64,000 nt of DNA. Source: Anas platyrhynchos (taxonomy: Eukaryota; Chordata; Aves; Anseriformes; Anatidae). The translations under genes were made by a program, and so were the position numbers. The stretch spans positions 61,871,501 through 61,935,500 of the forward strand of contig NC_092589.1 of assembly GCF_047663525.1 (NCBI RefSeq). Direction: 5' to 3'. The notes beneath the pieces are model-generated. The model had not been told where the DNA came from and did not search any database. It saw nothing but the letters and a program-made list of their open reading frames with translations. Of this stretch, positions 23,741-36,579 are shown piece after piece; the stretch's first letter is position 1, and every line of letters starts with the position of its first letter.

Positions 23741-23770
<30 letters not shown>
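23741..23770. repeat. A30 homopolymer (T30 on the TBPL1 strand)
   Basis: Thirty consecutive A on the plus strand. On the transcribed strand it is a T30 run directly before the last TBPL1 3' splice site and forms its polypyrimidine tract. Confidence 0.95.
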
Positions 23771-23775
<5 letters not shown>

Positions 23776-25105
23776 AAAACAATAGGAAGAGAAAAATCAG
23801 GCCATCAGAAATTAAAACAACAACAGTATCTTCAAAACAACCTTAATATTTATGGCTGCTGTAACTTTTTTCTGTAGACAAGAATAACTTCTCCCCATTT
23901 CTCCCAATTGAAGAAAGTGTTCCTCTTACCACTATAACTTACAAGAAAAAAACTCTAGCATGGAATCTGCAAGATATTCTACGCTGATTAATGCCTACAT
24001 TGCAAATAAATACTATCATTTCCTAACAATTTGCATACTTCGAAATTTACTAGTTTAAACAGTCAGCCCAGAGAAGATTGCAGAAGCTAAGAGGCAGAGG
24101 TAAAAGAAGTATTTTTACTTATTATTCTCTTCTAGGAATTTGTACTACCCAAATCTGTACTACCTGGCTACATTTATCTCTTTTAAATAGCCACCACATA
24201 AAATATTGCTAAATAATGCTGGATTTAACCTAAGTATGTTCCAAGCAAATTTTATATTTGAAAATTATAGAGTATTACTTTTCAGTCTAGATTTTGTAAA
24301 TAGCTCCCTCCAGCCATTGATCTCAGGACAGCACCTGCAAGCCAGGGAATGGTTATTGTCTCAGAATGAGGCAGCTAAAGGTTATCTAACATAATTTATG
24401 AACATTTGGGAAAAGGAAGAATGAGCTAGCAGTGCTTTCTAATGGTTCTAGACCATTTCCTGCAACGAACAACTGAGGTTGCAAATGAATGAGCAATACT
24501 ATGCCAGAAGAAACTATCCTGGATACAAGTTTGGTGATGTAGATAAATGAAGCCAACAATTTCTCATGTGCTTTGATGATACGAATTTTTTTTTAAACTC
24601 ACTTTGGACTTCAAAGATTCCTTCCAAGTACAGAGAACTGTTCAAAATGGCTCCACATTTGGCTCCCTCTACTTATAAATAACCTATGTCTTATCTATGC
24701 ATGTAATTCTAGACATATTAATTTACGAGCTCAGTCAGAATGAAAATGGATTAGGATTATTCTTGCATTTTCCAACTTAGCTGAGTTAATCACTCACGCA
24801 AACAAGCCTGATGGAAGATACTCTGCCTAGAATATCCTTTGCCTTGTAGGCAATTTCTTTGCTTTCCTTCAATTTGTCTACTATGGTAGAAATGCAAGTT
24901 CAAGAGAAAGCCTTCAGAAAGCAGGAGTATGAGTAGACAGAACTTGTAACAAGTAACATTGAAGAGTAGTGTTGTAGATATGTAAACACTGAACGTCATT
25001 GCAGGGAATATAAAATAAAAACTAATAATAATAATCCTCCTCACTGCTCATTTTGGAAGAAGAAAAATTAATAGAACTTTTTTCCCTATTAACTATCAGT
25101 TCTTT

Positions 25106-25590
25106 TATCAGTCATAAAATCATAGAGGTCTTTTCCAACCTGGATGATTCTAAAATCATCTAGTCCAACCTTTAGCCTAGTACTAAAATCCACCACTAAA
25201 CCACGCTAGCAAGTTCTACATCTACACATTTCTTTAAGCCCTCCAGGGATGGTGGCTCAACCACTTCCCTGGGCAGCCTATTCTAACGCCTCACAACTCT
25301 TGCAGTAAAGAAATTTCTACTAATATGCAACCTAAACCCCCCCCAGCACAATTTGAGGCTATTTCCCCTTGTCTTATCACTTGGTGCTTGGGACAAGAGG
25401 CCGATCCCCATCTCACTATAGCTTCACTTCATACAGTGTGATAAGGTCTCTCCTGAACCTCCTTTTCTCTAGGAGAAACAACTAAAGTTCTTCAGGCGCT
25501 CCCCATAAAACTTGTTTTCTAGACCCCGCAACAACTTTGCTGCCCTTCCCTGGAGACACTCCAGCACCTTGATGTCTAGCCCTAAATTTT
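25106..25590 (-). mobile_element. CR1 LINE fragment in TBPL1 intron
   Basis: Reverse-oriented CR1 text: cataaaatcatagaggtctt at the left (3' end), then ccaacctggatgattct, ccctccagggatggtggctc, cctgggcagcctattc, and ttgctgcccttccctggaga at the right. It is diverged and 5'-truncated, and lies in the same orientation as TBPL1. Confidence 0.92.
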
Positions 25591-26509
25591 CAGATTACTA
25601 AATCTAATACAGTTTGTCTTCTTCAAAAAAAAAATAAAAAATATCCTGATATATTATGGTAAGTGTTCCCCATAAAGCTTAGGTATTTGTTTTTTTTTTT
25701 TAAATAAAAGATGTAAAAATAAATACCCCTACACGTGACCAGTGTATCGATATATAATACCAGTGTAGTTGAACTCTACCAATGACAAGACCAGCTGAAG
25801 TGATAACAAATGATATTTCCTGGTTCTGTACTATTATAACAGGTATTCCTCACATCTGACTTTTCACATCTGTGGTGGACACTGCACAAGTAAATACAGC
25901 AAAGAATGGAAAATGAAAATTAGAGAAAGGAGGAAGAAAAAACGGCAGTAGCATCTCTAAGACCCAAAACTATCATGTTTCTGATTACTTGAGAAAAGTC
26001 ACTAATTCCTATAACCCAAGTAGTGGTTCTCCCCCAGATGAGCTTTAACACAAGCGAGCACAGGTCTGAAGAATTGCAAATATTGGTCAACTTCAGTTAC
26101 GACAAAATACTATGCCATCCCACATGTTTCCACAGATCTCAAGCTTGGAAATATGCATTTATGAAAGTGCTGTTGATGGTACATGCAGTGCAGTCTACAT
26201 CATTACAGAGATTCAAAAAAAGGGTAAAAAGTAAAACATTTAAATACCTGCATTCTCAAATTCTATTTTTTTTTTTTTAAAAAAGGAAAAAACGGACCAT
26301 GTCCACTAAAAGTAATTTTTAAGTCTACCAGTAATAACTCTAACTTGTCTGGCCATTTCACTCAAAATGGAACTAAGTACTAGCACTGGGAAACAAGATC
26401 CCTTTGGCATATCTTTTGACCGTTTTGAATATCTTCTTTTCCTAAACTGACTAGCCCTAAAGTTAAATATTCTCAACAAGTTAAATATTTATTTATGACA
26501 TCAAAATAC

Positions 26510-26604
26510 CTGTAACTGTGATACTGCCTGTTGAAAAAATCTGTAAGGTAGCTCTGAGAGTTTTTATTCTGTAGCACACGGCAGGATGAAGTTCTGGTTC
26601 GTAA
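26510..26604 (-). CDS. TBPL1: TBPL1 coding exon 5
   Basis: The acceptor TTTTCTAG|T and donor ACAG|GTATTT bound a 95-nt exon. It completes Ser129 and encodes YEPELHPAVCYRIKTLRATL followed by QIFSTGSITVT, up to the first base of Gly161. This is the second repeat strand-turn-strand region, where the FSTGSITVTG motif is the counterpart of the TBP FSSGKMVCTG type motif. The only change from human visible here is Thr for Ser in KTLRA. Confidence 0.97.
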
Positions 26605-26700
26605 CTAGAAAACAAAATAACAGGTAAGAGGTCTGGAACTGAAACAGAAAAGCTTAAGAAATATACCAAGACTACATTTAAAAAAAAAAATCTACCATAC

Positions 26701-26804
26701 CTCGCATGAGGTCTGTTATTCTTCGTAAATTCTGGCAATCTTATCTCAAAGGGCATGTTGCACACTGCTAAAACATTCACAACTTTAAAATCTGTGAAAA
26801 TTAC
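26701..26804 (-). CDS. TBPL1: TBPL1 coding exon 4
   Basis: The acceptor GAAAAG|GTA and donor CGAG|GTATGG bound a 104-nt exon. It encodes VIFTDFKVVNVLAVCNMPFE and IRLPEFTKNNRPHA, residues 95-128, plus two bases of Ser129. The exon joins the first and second TBP-like repeats. The acceptor has a poor pyrimidine tract (TTCTCTTTTGAAAAG), but the reading frame and match to the family are unambiguous. Confidence 0.97.
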
Positions 26805-28507
26805 CTTTTCAAAAGAGAAGAAAAGAATGTCATTAGGAATTCAGCTCAGAGAAGCAGAGATATATGGGTGGAAAAAATAAAAAAACTTAGAATACTAGTT
26901 GAGTATTTTACTGGTTATTTCACAACTAAAATCTTGAGACTAATGCATTTGTAATAGTCTAAAGGTATTTAATAGACTCAAGTCACTTATTTTATTCTTC
27001 CACAGTACAGTACCCATTGAAATAGATTATTTCACATTTGTACTATATGCTTATCGTACAATTTACTTTAAAAATGAGACACAGGAATAACCCATTGTTA
27101 TACTAAAACACAACCAAATTGAAAACAAACTCAATTAAGTAGTTCATGGGACATCAAAATTAACAGAGAAAAACTTGAATTCTTACATGAATCCTGTGCA
27201 ATTTGGAAAAGTGTCTTTAATGCCTTGGTGCTATACACCATTTTTATCAAAGCTAAGAATAAGATAGAAGATAAAAACTGTTGTTTCAAGTGTCCAGTAT
27301 GGCAAGCTATTTTTCCAGTCTTTTGCTTTCTGAATCCTACCTCAAAATACTGGCTTTCAGTTATTCTCAGACCACAGCCATTTTACATGACAACAATATA
27401 GTCAACAGACAACTCCAAAACAAACAAATGCACTGTTAAGAAATCAGTGTTAGCAAACTCACTGAAGAAAATTTTGTTCATTTTCTGGAACAGCCAAAAC
27501 TGAAAGTTTCTCAGCCAAAACATTTTAAAAAAGTATGCAAGTGGAAGCAACAAATCCTTATAAAAGGTCAATTATTATTTTAATCCTCAAAGCATATTCC
27601 ACCTAAACTGCTCACTTCATAATAAAACCGTGCATCTACCCTGGAGGCACTGCACTGTTCATCTCTCAGTGATTCAATGCTTCATTCCAACTTTAAGAGC
27701 CTGGTTCTAATGTATACATTCTTAGCAATAAAATTCCCTAACTTTTGCTTGGGTCTAACGCAACATTACTGGGATAGCCTGTCACAGCTGCCTTTATGCA
27801 GTATAATCAAATTTAGATTCTTCCTCCCAAAGGACAGCAACTGTGCCTGTTGGTAATTGTCTGTTGGTAAATTTAAATTGTGGGTAAACAGCACAACTGA
27901 CTGTCAGAAAGTTTTAAAATTACACATTTTAGTACTCACAATCAAAACTGTTACTAAAAAGTTCAAGTGGTGTTTTTGACTGGTAACGTTGACCCAAACC
28001 AACAAAAGAGGGGTTTCATACCCTTTTTTTTTTTTAAACTTATTTCCAGCTGTGCAACCTCACAGCACAACCCCCTCACAACCCCCTCAATTAACAAGGT
28101 TCAAACTTGCCCTAAACAAGAGAGACATGTGTTTGTTATTCCACCATAAATGAGCGAAAATTGTGTTTAAATGACAGTTTGGTTTACACCCTTCAGCACT
28201 TCTTCCAAATAAATCTTTCAAGGTATTTTTCTAGCCATGAAACATTTGTGGGTGGCTCTTTTAGTAAGTTTTGTTGTTCATTAGGAAGGGAAAAAGCACA
28301 ATTCTGATCCATCAAATGAAACCCAAATCCACAAAATAAGACATTTCTTTGACTAGCATCTGGAAAACTTATGCTGATACAAAAGGGGCATCTGAATGAA
28401 AACATGTTGATTGCTAAATGGTTATGCTTCCTCACTTTTGTAATATTTCGAAAAAAATGAGTACCATCATTGCTTAAGCAACATAAGTCCTTTTTCATTA
28501 GAATTAC
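26805..28507 (-). other. TBPL1: TBPL1 intron between coding exons 3 and 4
   Basis: AT-rich unique intronic DNA. An open frame in the neighbouring exon extends into the intron but has no support beyond the splice site. No mobile element is recognised. Confidence 0.9.
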
Positions 28508-28571
28508 CTGAAAACCTAGTTTCTGTAGACTACGAGCTAATCGTCTGGCACCAAATTTAGCTTCTTCTTCA
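28508..28571 (-). CDS. TBPL1: TBPL1 coding exon 3
   Basis: The acceptor TCTTTGCAG|T and donor TTTCAG|GTAATT bound a 64-nt exon. It completes Ser73 and encodes EEEAKFGARRLARSLQKLGF and Gln94. This is the long helix of the first TBP-like repeat, rich in Arg and Lys. Phases fit both neighbours, and the residues are identical to the mammalian protein as far as I recall it. Confidence 0.97.
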
Positions 28572-30382
28572 CTGCAAAGACAAGAATCTAGCATTAACAA
28601 AAATACAACATATGCTCATGCGCACACATACTATATAGTAAATGGTTCATTCTGTAGCCTGAGTACTACGTAATGCATGAACTGTGACCACATGGACAGC
28701 CTTAATTTTACGCAGCTGTACTTATTATATTCTATCTTCACTGTCTAGATATTCCAAGAGAGTCTTTTATACCCTATTTGAAGAATACTTTGGCACTCAG
28801 CTCTAGCTTAAGACAGTAGGAGCTGCAGTGGGAACCATATTTTGATTGTATATGATATTAAATACTCTTAAGAGACAAATATGGTAGTTTGAAGTTGGCC
28901 ATCCTGAACTTGTGGTTACTTTTCATCCTGTTCTCCTTTACAGCGGGCTTGTTAGGTTCCCTGGAGGTTTAGAGAAGAAAGTGATGTTTATGAATATTAA
29001 TACTAGTATAAAGCACCAAAACAAAACTTTAGGGAAAAAGCTCACTGTACAGTGCAGGGCCACAGAAGAAAAAATAAATCTATCATTTAAATGCCAGCAC
29101 CGACAAATCACCTTCTATTTTGAGACAGGTATCATATACAAAAAATATGCAAATTTACCACTGTACATTACCCTTACCCCACAATGTGGACATAACTTAC
29201 AGGAATTCAGCCATTAGCAATTTTGCAAATTCACGTGTATATGAACTAAGAATTTGCTCTTTCTATTCCCTCAACAGTGTTTAACTTGATTAAATTTAGG
29301 TGAGTTTTCATGTAGTAATAAGAGAGACATCCCTCAAAAAAGGTCATCCCTGCCCAAATTGCAATTCTGGCTTAAAAAAAATAAATATAATTCTTAGAGA
29401 GTTTTCAAACCACAGAATGGTTGTGGTTGGAAGGGACTCTGGAGACCATCTAGTCCAATCCCCCTGCCAAGCAGGGTCACCTAGCCCACATTGCACAGGA
29501 TGGCATCCAAGTGGGTTTTGAATATCTCCAGAGAAGGAAGCTCCACAGCCTCTCTGTGCAACCTGTGACAGTGCTCTGTCACGCTCCCAGTAAAGAAGTT
29601 TCCTCATACTCAGCTGTGTCTCAGTTTGTGACCGTTGCCTCTTGTCCTGTCACTAGGCATCACTGAAAAATCTGGGCCCATCCTTTTGACGCCCTCCCTT
29701 CAGGTATTTATAGACATTGATGAGATTCCCCTCTCAGCCTTTCCTTCTCCAGCCCAGCTCTCTCAGCCTGTCCTCATATGACAGATACTCCAGTCCCTTC
29801 ATCACCTCAGTAGCCCTCCTCTGGACTCACGCCAATAACTCCATGTCCCTCTTGTACTGGGGAGCCCAGAACTGGACACAGTACTCCAGGTGAGGCCTCA
29901 CCAGGGCTGAATAGAGGGGTAGGATCACCTCCCTCAAAATTCTGACAACAATATTTCTACCACATCCCAGGATACCATTGGCCTTCTTGGCCACAAGAGC
30001 ACATTGCTGGCCCATGGTTAACCTGCTGTCCACCAGGACTCCCAGGTCCCCCTGCTCAGAGCTGCTCTCCAGCAGGTCAGCCCCTATTCTGTACTCGTTA
30101 TTTCAGAAAATAAATCTTTGAATTTACTTGATAAATTATTTTTTTCTGCTGTTCTCCCAGAATGCTGAAATGATGTTGCTCAAGATTTCAATTCAGTCAA
30201 AGGCAGACAATTTGCAGAGAATTTTCACTCAAATACTTCGCTTGGCAAGGATCTAAGTGTGATATAACATGGAGGAATCTTAAGAGCGGCAAGCACTGCC
30301 TCTTGCTACCTTCCTCATTTATAACATTATGTTTTAAAATACACATGCATTTCAACCAGAGAAAAGATCTCTATGGACTTAC
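28572..30382 (-). other. TBPL1: TBPL1 intron between coding exons 2 and 3
   Basis: It contains a CR1 of about 700 bp (29409-30105). The rest is AT-rich unique DNA. Confidence 0.9.
29409..30105 (-). mobile_element. CR1 LINE with ORF2 remnant
   Basis: The 3' end is at the left (cacagaatggttgtggttgg). Rightwards come the inverted CR1 landmarks, ending near gcaggtcagcccctattctg. The minus strand keeps an open segment at 30033-29827 encoding [20 protein letters not shown] and preceding KKANGILG, typical of the C-terminal part of CR1 reverse transcriptase ORF2. It is the least diverged CR1 in the window, 5'-truncated, and lies in a TBPL1 intron in the sense orientation. Confidence 0.95.
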
Positions 30383-30465
30383 CTTGTGGCTCCTGTGCAA
30401 ATAACTTTTCCTGAGGACCAAATTGTGGCCGTAATCCTAGGTTTCCTAAGCTTCATTAATACTTT
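30383..30465 (-). CDS. TBPL1: TBPL1 coding exon 2
   Basis: The acceptor CCTTTTTAG|AAA and donor CAAG|GTAAGTCC bound an 83-nt exon. It encodes KVLMKLRKPRITATIWSSGK followed by VICTGAT (residues 46-72) plus two bases of Ser73. The IWSSGK-x-ICTGAT motif is the DNA-facing strand of the first TBP-like repeat. It has Val where human has Ile. This exon is too short to appear as a free-standing ORF but is certain from splice sites and phase. Confidence 0.97.
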
Positions 30466-31062
30466 CTAAAAAGGAAAATGAAAGTGGAAGAATTGGGAAT
30501 TGGTGTTAGTTCTATTTCAAAATTGAAAAAAAAAATAATCAAGTATTATGCAAATATTTCTTTACTTTTGATAAGTCTTGAAAAGTTCTTTCATCTCTTT
30601 CAGCAACTACAAAATCAGCTCCTGAGAAGAGCTAAACAGAAGTGAACTATCGTCACCAGTGATTCAGTGTTCACATAACAAATTATTTTCCCTTGAATAA
30701 AAAGCTGAAAGCCACAGCATCATGCTGATTTTTTATTATCTCTCCCCTGTTGACTCCTTATTGATATATTTTTCTAAAAAAGAACATGAAGTTTTAGCAG
30801 GGCAAAACAGACCCTGAGGTGTAAGAGGTCTCATTGCATACCTTACACTTAATATTCACCTCACTAGTTGAACAGACCCTAGTCTGTTAGCTCCCTGAAG
30901 TCTTTTGAGACAGTATTTAGCCCTCCTCCCCTTACTGTAGGCTTAGTGTATGACAGACTCAATGCCTATCAGGACAGAAATATAGAAACAAAACTTTGCT
31001 ATCCACCACACATGGATATCAAGATGTAAAAACAGATAATTGAGGTATGTTAAATCTCTTAC

Positions 31063-31197
31063 CCCAACATCACGCTTGTATATGACATTTGCTCCCTCTA
31101 ATGCAATCTTCCTCAAGTTTAAATGACATCTTGTTCTAAAAACACACACTACATTTGTGATTAAAATGTCCAATGCAACATCACTGTCCGCATCCAT
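31063..31197 (-). CDS. TBPL1: TBPL1 coding exon 1 (start codon)
   Basis: The ATG at 31197-31195 begins MDADSDVALDILITNVVCVF and the exon reads on to YKRDVG (45 codons). The donor GGG|GTAAGAG is at 31062. It starts the first TBP-like repeat. The start is chosen because the chain MDADSDVALD is the known N-terminus of TBPL1. The surrounding context (CCA ATG G) is fair. The exon probably extends to 31249, where a minus-strand acceptor TTTGTTCTCAG lies, leaving 52 nt of 5' UTR that contains two short upstream ORFs. Confidence 0.97.
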
Positions 31198-31249
31198 TGG
31201 GGTGATTTACAACTCAGTTCTCCCACCAGCTCACCATGAAGATCACATC
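31198..31249 (-). promoter_or_regulatory. TBPL1: TBPL1 5' UTR segment with two minimal uORFs
   Basis: Between the predicted acceptor and the main ATG lie two upstream ATGs. One is ATG-TGA (minus 31248-31243), a start-stop element. The other, at 31237-31214, is an 8-codon frame (ATG GTG AGC ... TGA) ending 16 nt before the main start. Such elements commonly lower or buffer translation. Their presence is direct; their use is inference. Confidence 0.6.
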
Positions 31250-31474
31250 CTGAGAACAAAAATGATAAAGTTAAACATTCCAGTAGAAAGCTGCCTATTA
31301 ACACTGCTCTTGTATACATCCGTCCCTTAAATGAGACAAGAAGCAGAAGTGACTACACTCTGACTCATTTAAGTTAACTGCGTGTGTGGAGGGGGGGCGG
31401 TGTCTACATCCTGTATGCTATAAAATAGGAGGCTACTTGTTTGAAGCCATGTTGCCAGACTTAACAGACATCAA

Positions 31475-31502
31475 GTGTATATATATGTGTGTATATATAT
31501 TA
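31475..31502. repeat. TA/TG dinucleotide microsatellite
   Basis: Alternating ta and tg units, about 28 bp, in the TBPL1 first intron. Confidence 0.85.
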
Positions 31503-34500
31503 TTTTTAAGCCTGCTGGCTAAATATGTTACAGCTCTTACCAACTATATCAGGATGCTGTGAAATTTATTCAGACTTTTTCCATAGTTCCAAAGGTTAAC
31601 TGTTCCTCAGCTCATTTGAGGATGTCATCAGACACCTCAGGAAAACACATTTCTCTCACTTTTGAAATAGATAATTCTAAAATATAATAATTTGTGTTGA
31701 AATGGATGAGTCTGCCTGCCGAATAAGTCAAAAACCTACTAGGAGGCTACACAAACTGCAGGCTGTGGACAGCCTGCCACCACAGAGTACCCCATCTTAA
31801 CCCAGTGTTCGTGGCTGAACTCTCTGACCAGAACACCACAGCATGAACTAGACAAAAATCACACGATTCTGAGGAGCAGCGTGAGTTCCTACGAAGGCAC
31901 AGGATGGCCACCCCATGCACACCCAGCAAAGCTAAGGAACCATTCAGCCTGCCTGTGCACACTAAGGGTGATGTCCCCACCAACACTGCGCCCAGGGTAG
32001 CAGGGCAGTGAGCCAGGGAGCTGGGCTACTGCCCGCAGCCCACCCCGTGACTGGCTGGTAGCCGTTCTGCACGCACACCAAAGCCAAGACACCTGACACT
32101 GCAAATGAATCCCAGATGAGGTATTTGTGGAAGGGAAGGAGGAAAAAAAAAAAGAACAAAAACATTGGTATAGAGAGAACAACTTATATCAAAATACTGC
32201 AATTTATTAAGGAGTTTTTCCTTCTAGAAGAACATAAAAATCATAGCTGTCTTCCAGGGGAACTAATTTAAGCAGAGAATAGCCTAAGAGAAAGAGGCAA
32301 TAACATCTCAGACTGCTTTTGATCCATTCATCTAAAATTTTAGCAATATTTCATCCCAAATGAATCCCAACAGAAAGCAAAGACCAGAACTGAAGAAAAA
32401 TAGTCAGATACATGAAATGCTCTACATGGTCAATGCCATGGCAGAAGCAGGAGACTACGCATCAAGAACACATGAGGTATTTACAGTGTTACAAATATTT
32501 TGGTCTTACGTATCAGAAATCTGCAAGACACAAAATTAACAATGTTACTATCAATATTTACATCTGACTATGACTTCCTAAACATCACGCCATAGTTTCT
32601 CATCAAGAACGCACTCAAGGTGCGTCTTTGACTACAACTGACTGTCACTAGGGAAGTAATAAACTACAGTGCAGATGTACATAATGTACTTGATCAACTG
32701 CTGTGACGGCTGCCTATTCTACCGCGCAGCTGGCTCCCGGCTAAAAGAATTATTCTGTAATTGCTGGCTTGTCCAATATAAGAAAAGGAAAAGCAGGTGA
32801 CAACACAGAAAAGAGACGAAGAAATGTCAAGAGAAAACTGGCAAGCCAAAGGCAACATGGGGAGGTGTAGGGGGAGAGCAAGCAGAGAAGAGAACAAACA
32901 GTAACTAATTAGTATTCCCAGATGTCTCTCTTTTTTTAATTCAAAATTATATGAATCCTATGAAGCTACAAATGACTCGTTCCATCTGGTTTTGATGGAC
33001 TACTACAGATTGGGTTAGCAATTTACGGCACCGGCTCCAAAGATAGCACATTTGTAGATTCTGAATGGCACGCAGGCAGGGCCGGCGCGGAGCACAGAGC
33101 TGGAACCCACGGCATCCGGAGCGAGGCATTTGTTTTCCACCCTGGCTCTCGCCGAGTTCACTTACTGGAACCCGGGAACTAACGCCATGCAAGAGAACAG
33201 GACACCTCCAGCAGGCTGTCTCTCCCTCACTGCACCAAGTTTCTGCTGGCATACTCAGTCTCGACATTGTGAAAGAGTAATGCCGTCATGTACAAGAGCC
33301 TTGAAAAGTTCCTAGCTGCTAAGGAAACTATAATAATGTCTGAGAATATCCCCACAAAGTATCAACAGCTCGTCTTAAATAGATCCCAGGAGAAAAGTCA
33401 CTTGCTCATTCAGGACAAGAGAAAAAGCCACTGAGACGAAAATTACGATTTAAAAGGAAAAGATCTAACATCAAAGGGGAATTTATAGAAGAAAACCCCA
33501 GAATGTTAAAATGCTGCGGAGTTGTCTGGAAGGATGTTTTCAGCAATTATGGTGCATCTCAGTTAGCAGTACAATTTACACATGTAGATTTTAATGGGAG
33601 AAAAGTTACACAATGCTACAATAACGAATCCCCATTTTTATCATCCATGTTCTAAAAGTTCAAGACAACAGATAAATATAAAGAGCTCCTCCTTATACTT
33701 ATACTTGAGCCATAGCTAATATTCTAGACTGTGGTTCACAACATTCAGCTAAAAAGTGACATAATTTGTCATAGAAGCAGTATCTGAGTACAGTGTAAAA
33801 ATTAAGAATTCTGTCTTTATTCTACTATAATGTCATTTGATCTAATTAGATCACACTTCTCTGTTAAACATTTCAATCAAATACTGAACACTTCAAGTAT
33901 CCATTATTAAGTTTTTCTCATTTGTATTGAGAAGACTCCTTATTTACTGCTGCTAAATGTGACCCATGTTCTTTGAGAACCTGAGCACCCAAAGTTTCAG
34001 ATGCAATATGCCCATTCTCTTTTAGCACAAAAATACAATGCTAACTTCTTTCAAGGCACTGTTTGGAACTGTTGTGCAAAACAAAATGGTTCTAGACTTG
34101 GATGCTTCCGCCCAACATCGAGCATAACCTGCTATGAGCTCTGCCTTTGGTGTTCATTTTGATGTCTCATGCTGTACTAACAACAAAGAAGAACTTCTAC
34201 TGAAAAGATGTTCTGCTACTTCTCTTCAGGAAGTCTCAAAGAAACCGAAATTCATAGAAGCCACTTCAACACAAAATCGATTAAAAAAATGGTAATACTT
34301 GTAACAAAGAAAAACATCCAAAGAACATGTTTACACAAAAAATGTAGCAATGTTCATTGCAAGTAACAGCTTCATTCTTTCTTTATTTCCCTCCAGTAGC
34401 ATGCCCTGGCGGAACACAGCAGCCCTATGCGACACCTTGACGCTCCTCCTTCCCAGCCTTCCCTACTGTACACCTCATGGGGAGCCCTGACCCATTCTGT

Positions 34501-36579
34501 TATTTCCCAAAGCTAAATTACTCTCTGCTTCCTATCTGCAAAACGGGGAAAATAACGTTCCTGTGCTTTTACACAGACGCTTTGATACCAAGCAACAGCA
34601 TGACATACATGCCTGTTACTGTTCCATATTTATGCAGTTACACTTGCAGAACCGAGGGACTGAGTAGAAACCAAACATCTGGTTCTTCCCCGTTCCGGAT
34701 TTGCAAATTCCTAAGCTGATTTTACTGAGCTCAACTTGTGTTGATTAATTTTGCCCAAAGTTCTCTCATTTGAACCTTAGAATTTTGGCAGCCTAAATCT
34801 CATTTCTGAAAGTACGTTTTGCCAGTTATTGCTGATTCACTAACAGACTAAAACAAATATTAAAATCATTTACTTTTCTACACATGCAGCTCTTTTTATA
34901 TTGTGCATTTTGTTCAGCATTTCCCCAGAGCAAGAAACTTGTTAATTTCGATTTCAAGTTCTCTTGCACCAATATAACACAATCAACCCCAACAGAGGAA
35001 AAGCCAAAAGGCATCTTTGTAAAAGTTTTTAGTATTCTGTTTCACCAAGGAAATTATAAAGGCTTGTTCTCTCTTTTATATGTAGATGCCAGGGATAACT
35101 CCTGACGTATTGCCACTAAGAAAAAAAAAAAAGAGGTAAAGCCTGGTAACAAACATAAAAATTACAAAACCAAAAGCCAACCTCAAGGACATTTGACTTT
35201 GAAAAGTAGCACATTCTCCAGTGAAACAAGAGAGGCTTCCCACTTCAGAGTAAGAAGTACACCCATGGAAGGAGCAAGCACTGTTCTTAAACAAAGCATT
35301 ACCCATACATCCCCAGTTAGGACCAAGGCCATACTATTTTCAAAACTACATAAACATGCACAAAGAAACACACCCTGCACTGAAATCTTACAATCTAAAA
35401 AAAAAAGCCAGCTTGCTCTGTCCTCAAAAAATTGCAAACCAACCCAACCACACCAACATCATCAAAGAGCGAGAAAAGGCACCTAGAATGGGGTATAGAA
35501 ACAAAGAATTATTTTAAGCTTTTGGCTACTTTTGAGCTGAGAAACCCAGAGCTCTGAAGGTAGATGGCAGGTATCTAATAATAGTCATGTTAATGTCGGA
35601 ACAGCTTAATAAACACCTTTTTCACCATCAGCACAAGTATAAGCAACTCGTACTGGTTATTTTTAACCCTGCTCCCAAGCAGTTTGCCAACTGACGCCAC
35701 AAACTGTTCCAACAGCCCAACTGTCAGGAGGGCTGTACTACTGCAACAGTCGGCATTCACCAAACTAAGCGCCCACAAAGCATTTCTGACAAGGTTAACA
35801 GAAACCTGCAGGTGAGAACAAAGAATAAAAAAAAAAAAAAGATAAACCCCACTGGGAATCAGGAGAGGGTAAATTCCATCCTCCTACTGAATGCATTTAA
35901 AAAAAAAAAAAAAAAAAAGCATTCAAGTCATTGGAAACAGGTCCCTGGAGGTGAGTTCTACTTGAATTCCTGGACAGGACACAGTCACAGCGGTAGGCTG
36001 ATGACTCCTAAGAAGGGAGGGTAATGTTGCTACTGTTGTTTGTCTAGGAAATCCTCCAGCTCACAAAGCTTTCTAAGTTTTGGACACTGGACTAGAGGTG
36101 TACACTTTCATTTTATTGTCTCCACTGGCAACTTCAATAGTCCCGAAAGCAAGAGGCTAGTTGGAAATCAATATGCTCACCTTTTGAGGTCATATGACCG
36201 CATCCAACAGAACCGTGACAAGTACAGTTTGGAGAAAATTTCCAAATACGTGTAAAAATGGTTACAGAGGACAGTTACCCAAGCAGAACAATGAAAATAA
36301 CGATTCTATCAGCTCCTCCTGCAGTAAGTAGGGCACAAATGCCCAACCCTGCTGTCCAGCCTCTTGGATAAGCCTGGAGAGTCCCTGTGGACTTGGACTC
36401 CTCCAGCACAAACCCGGCTGCAGGAATAAAGCCAAAGAGCTTTCCGAACACGAGCAGGAAGCCCGTTGTGAGACGGCAATTCAAAACGGGATATTTCCCC
36501 CAGATTGATCTCACCAAAACCAATCTATTTGCAACCGAGGCGCGAACCAGCAGCACCCAGTTCACCACCACCCCTCCCT

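Larger units (their letters stand above)
23729..26509 (-). other. TBPL1: TBPL1 intron 5 (between coding exons 5 and 6)
   Basis: It contains a CR1 fragment (25106-25590), the A30 tract (23741-23770) and AT-rich unique DNA. No coding sequence is recognised. Confidence 0.9.

Noticed and set aside
28193..28600. 135-codon minus-strand frame starting before TBPL1 coding exon 3
   Set aside because: Only 28571-28508 is exon. The rest is intron read-through past a clear GTAATT donor.
29827..30033. 68-codon minus-strand open frame
   Set aside because: CR1 reverse-transcriptase remnant within a TBPL1 intron.
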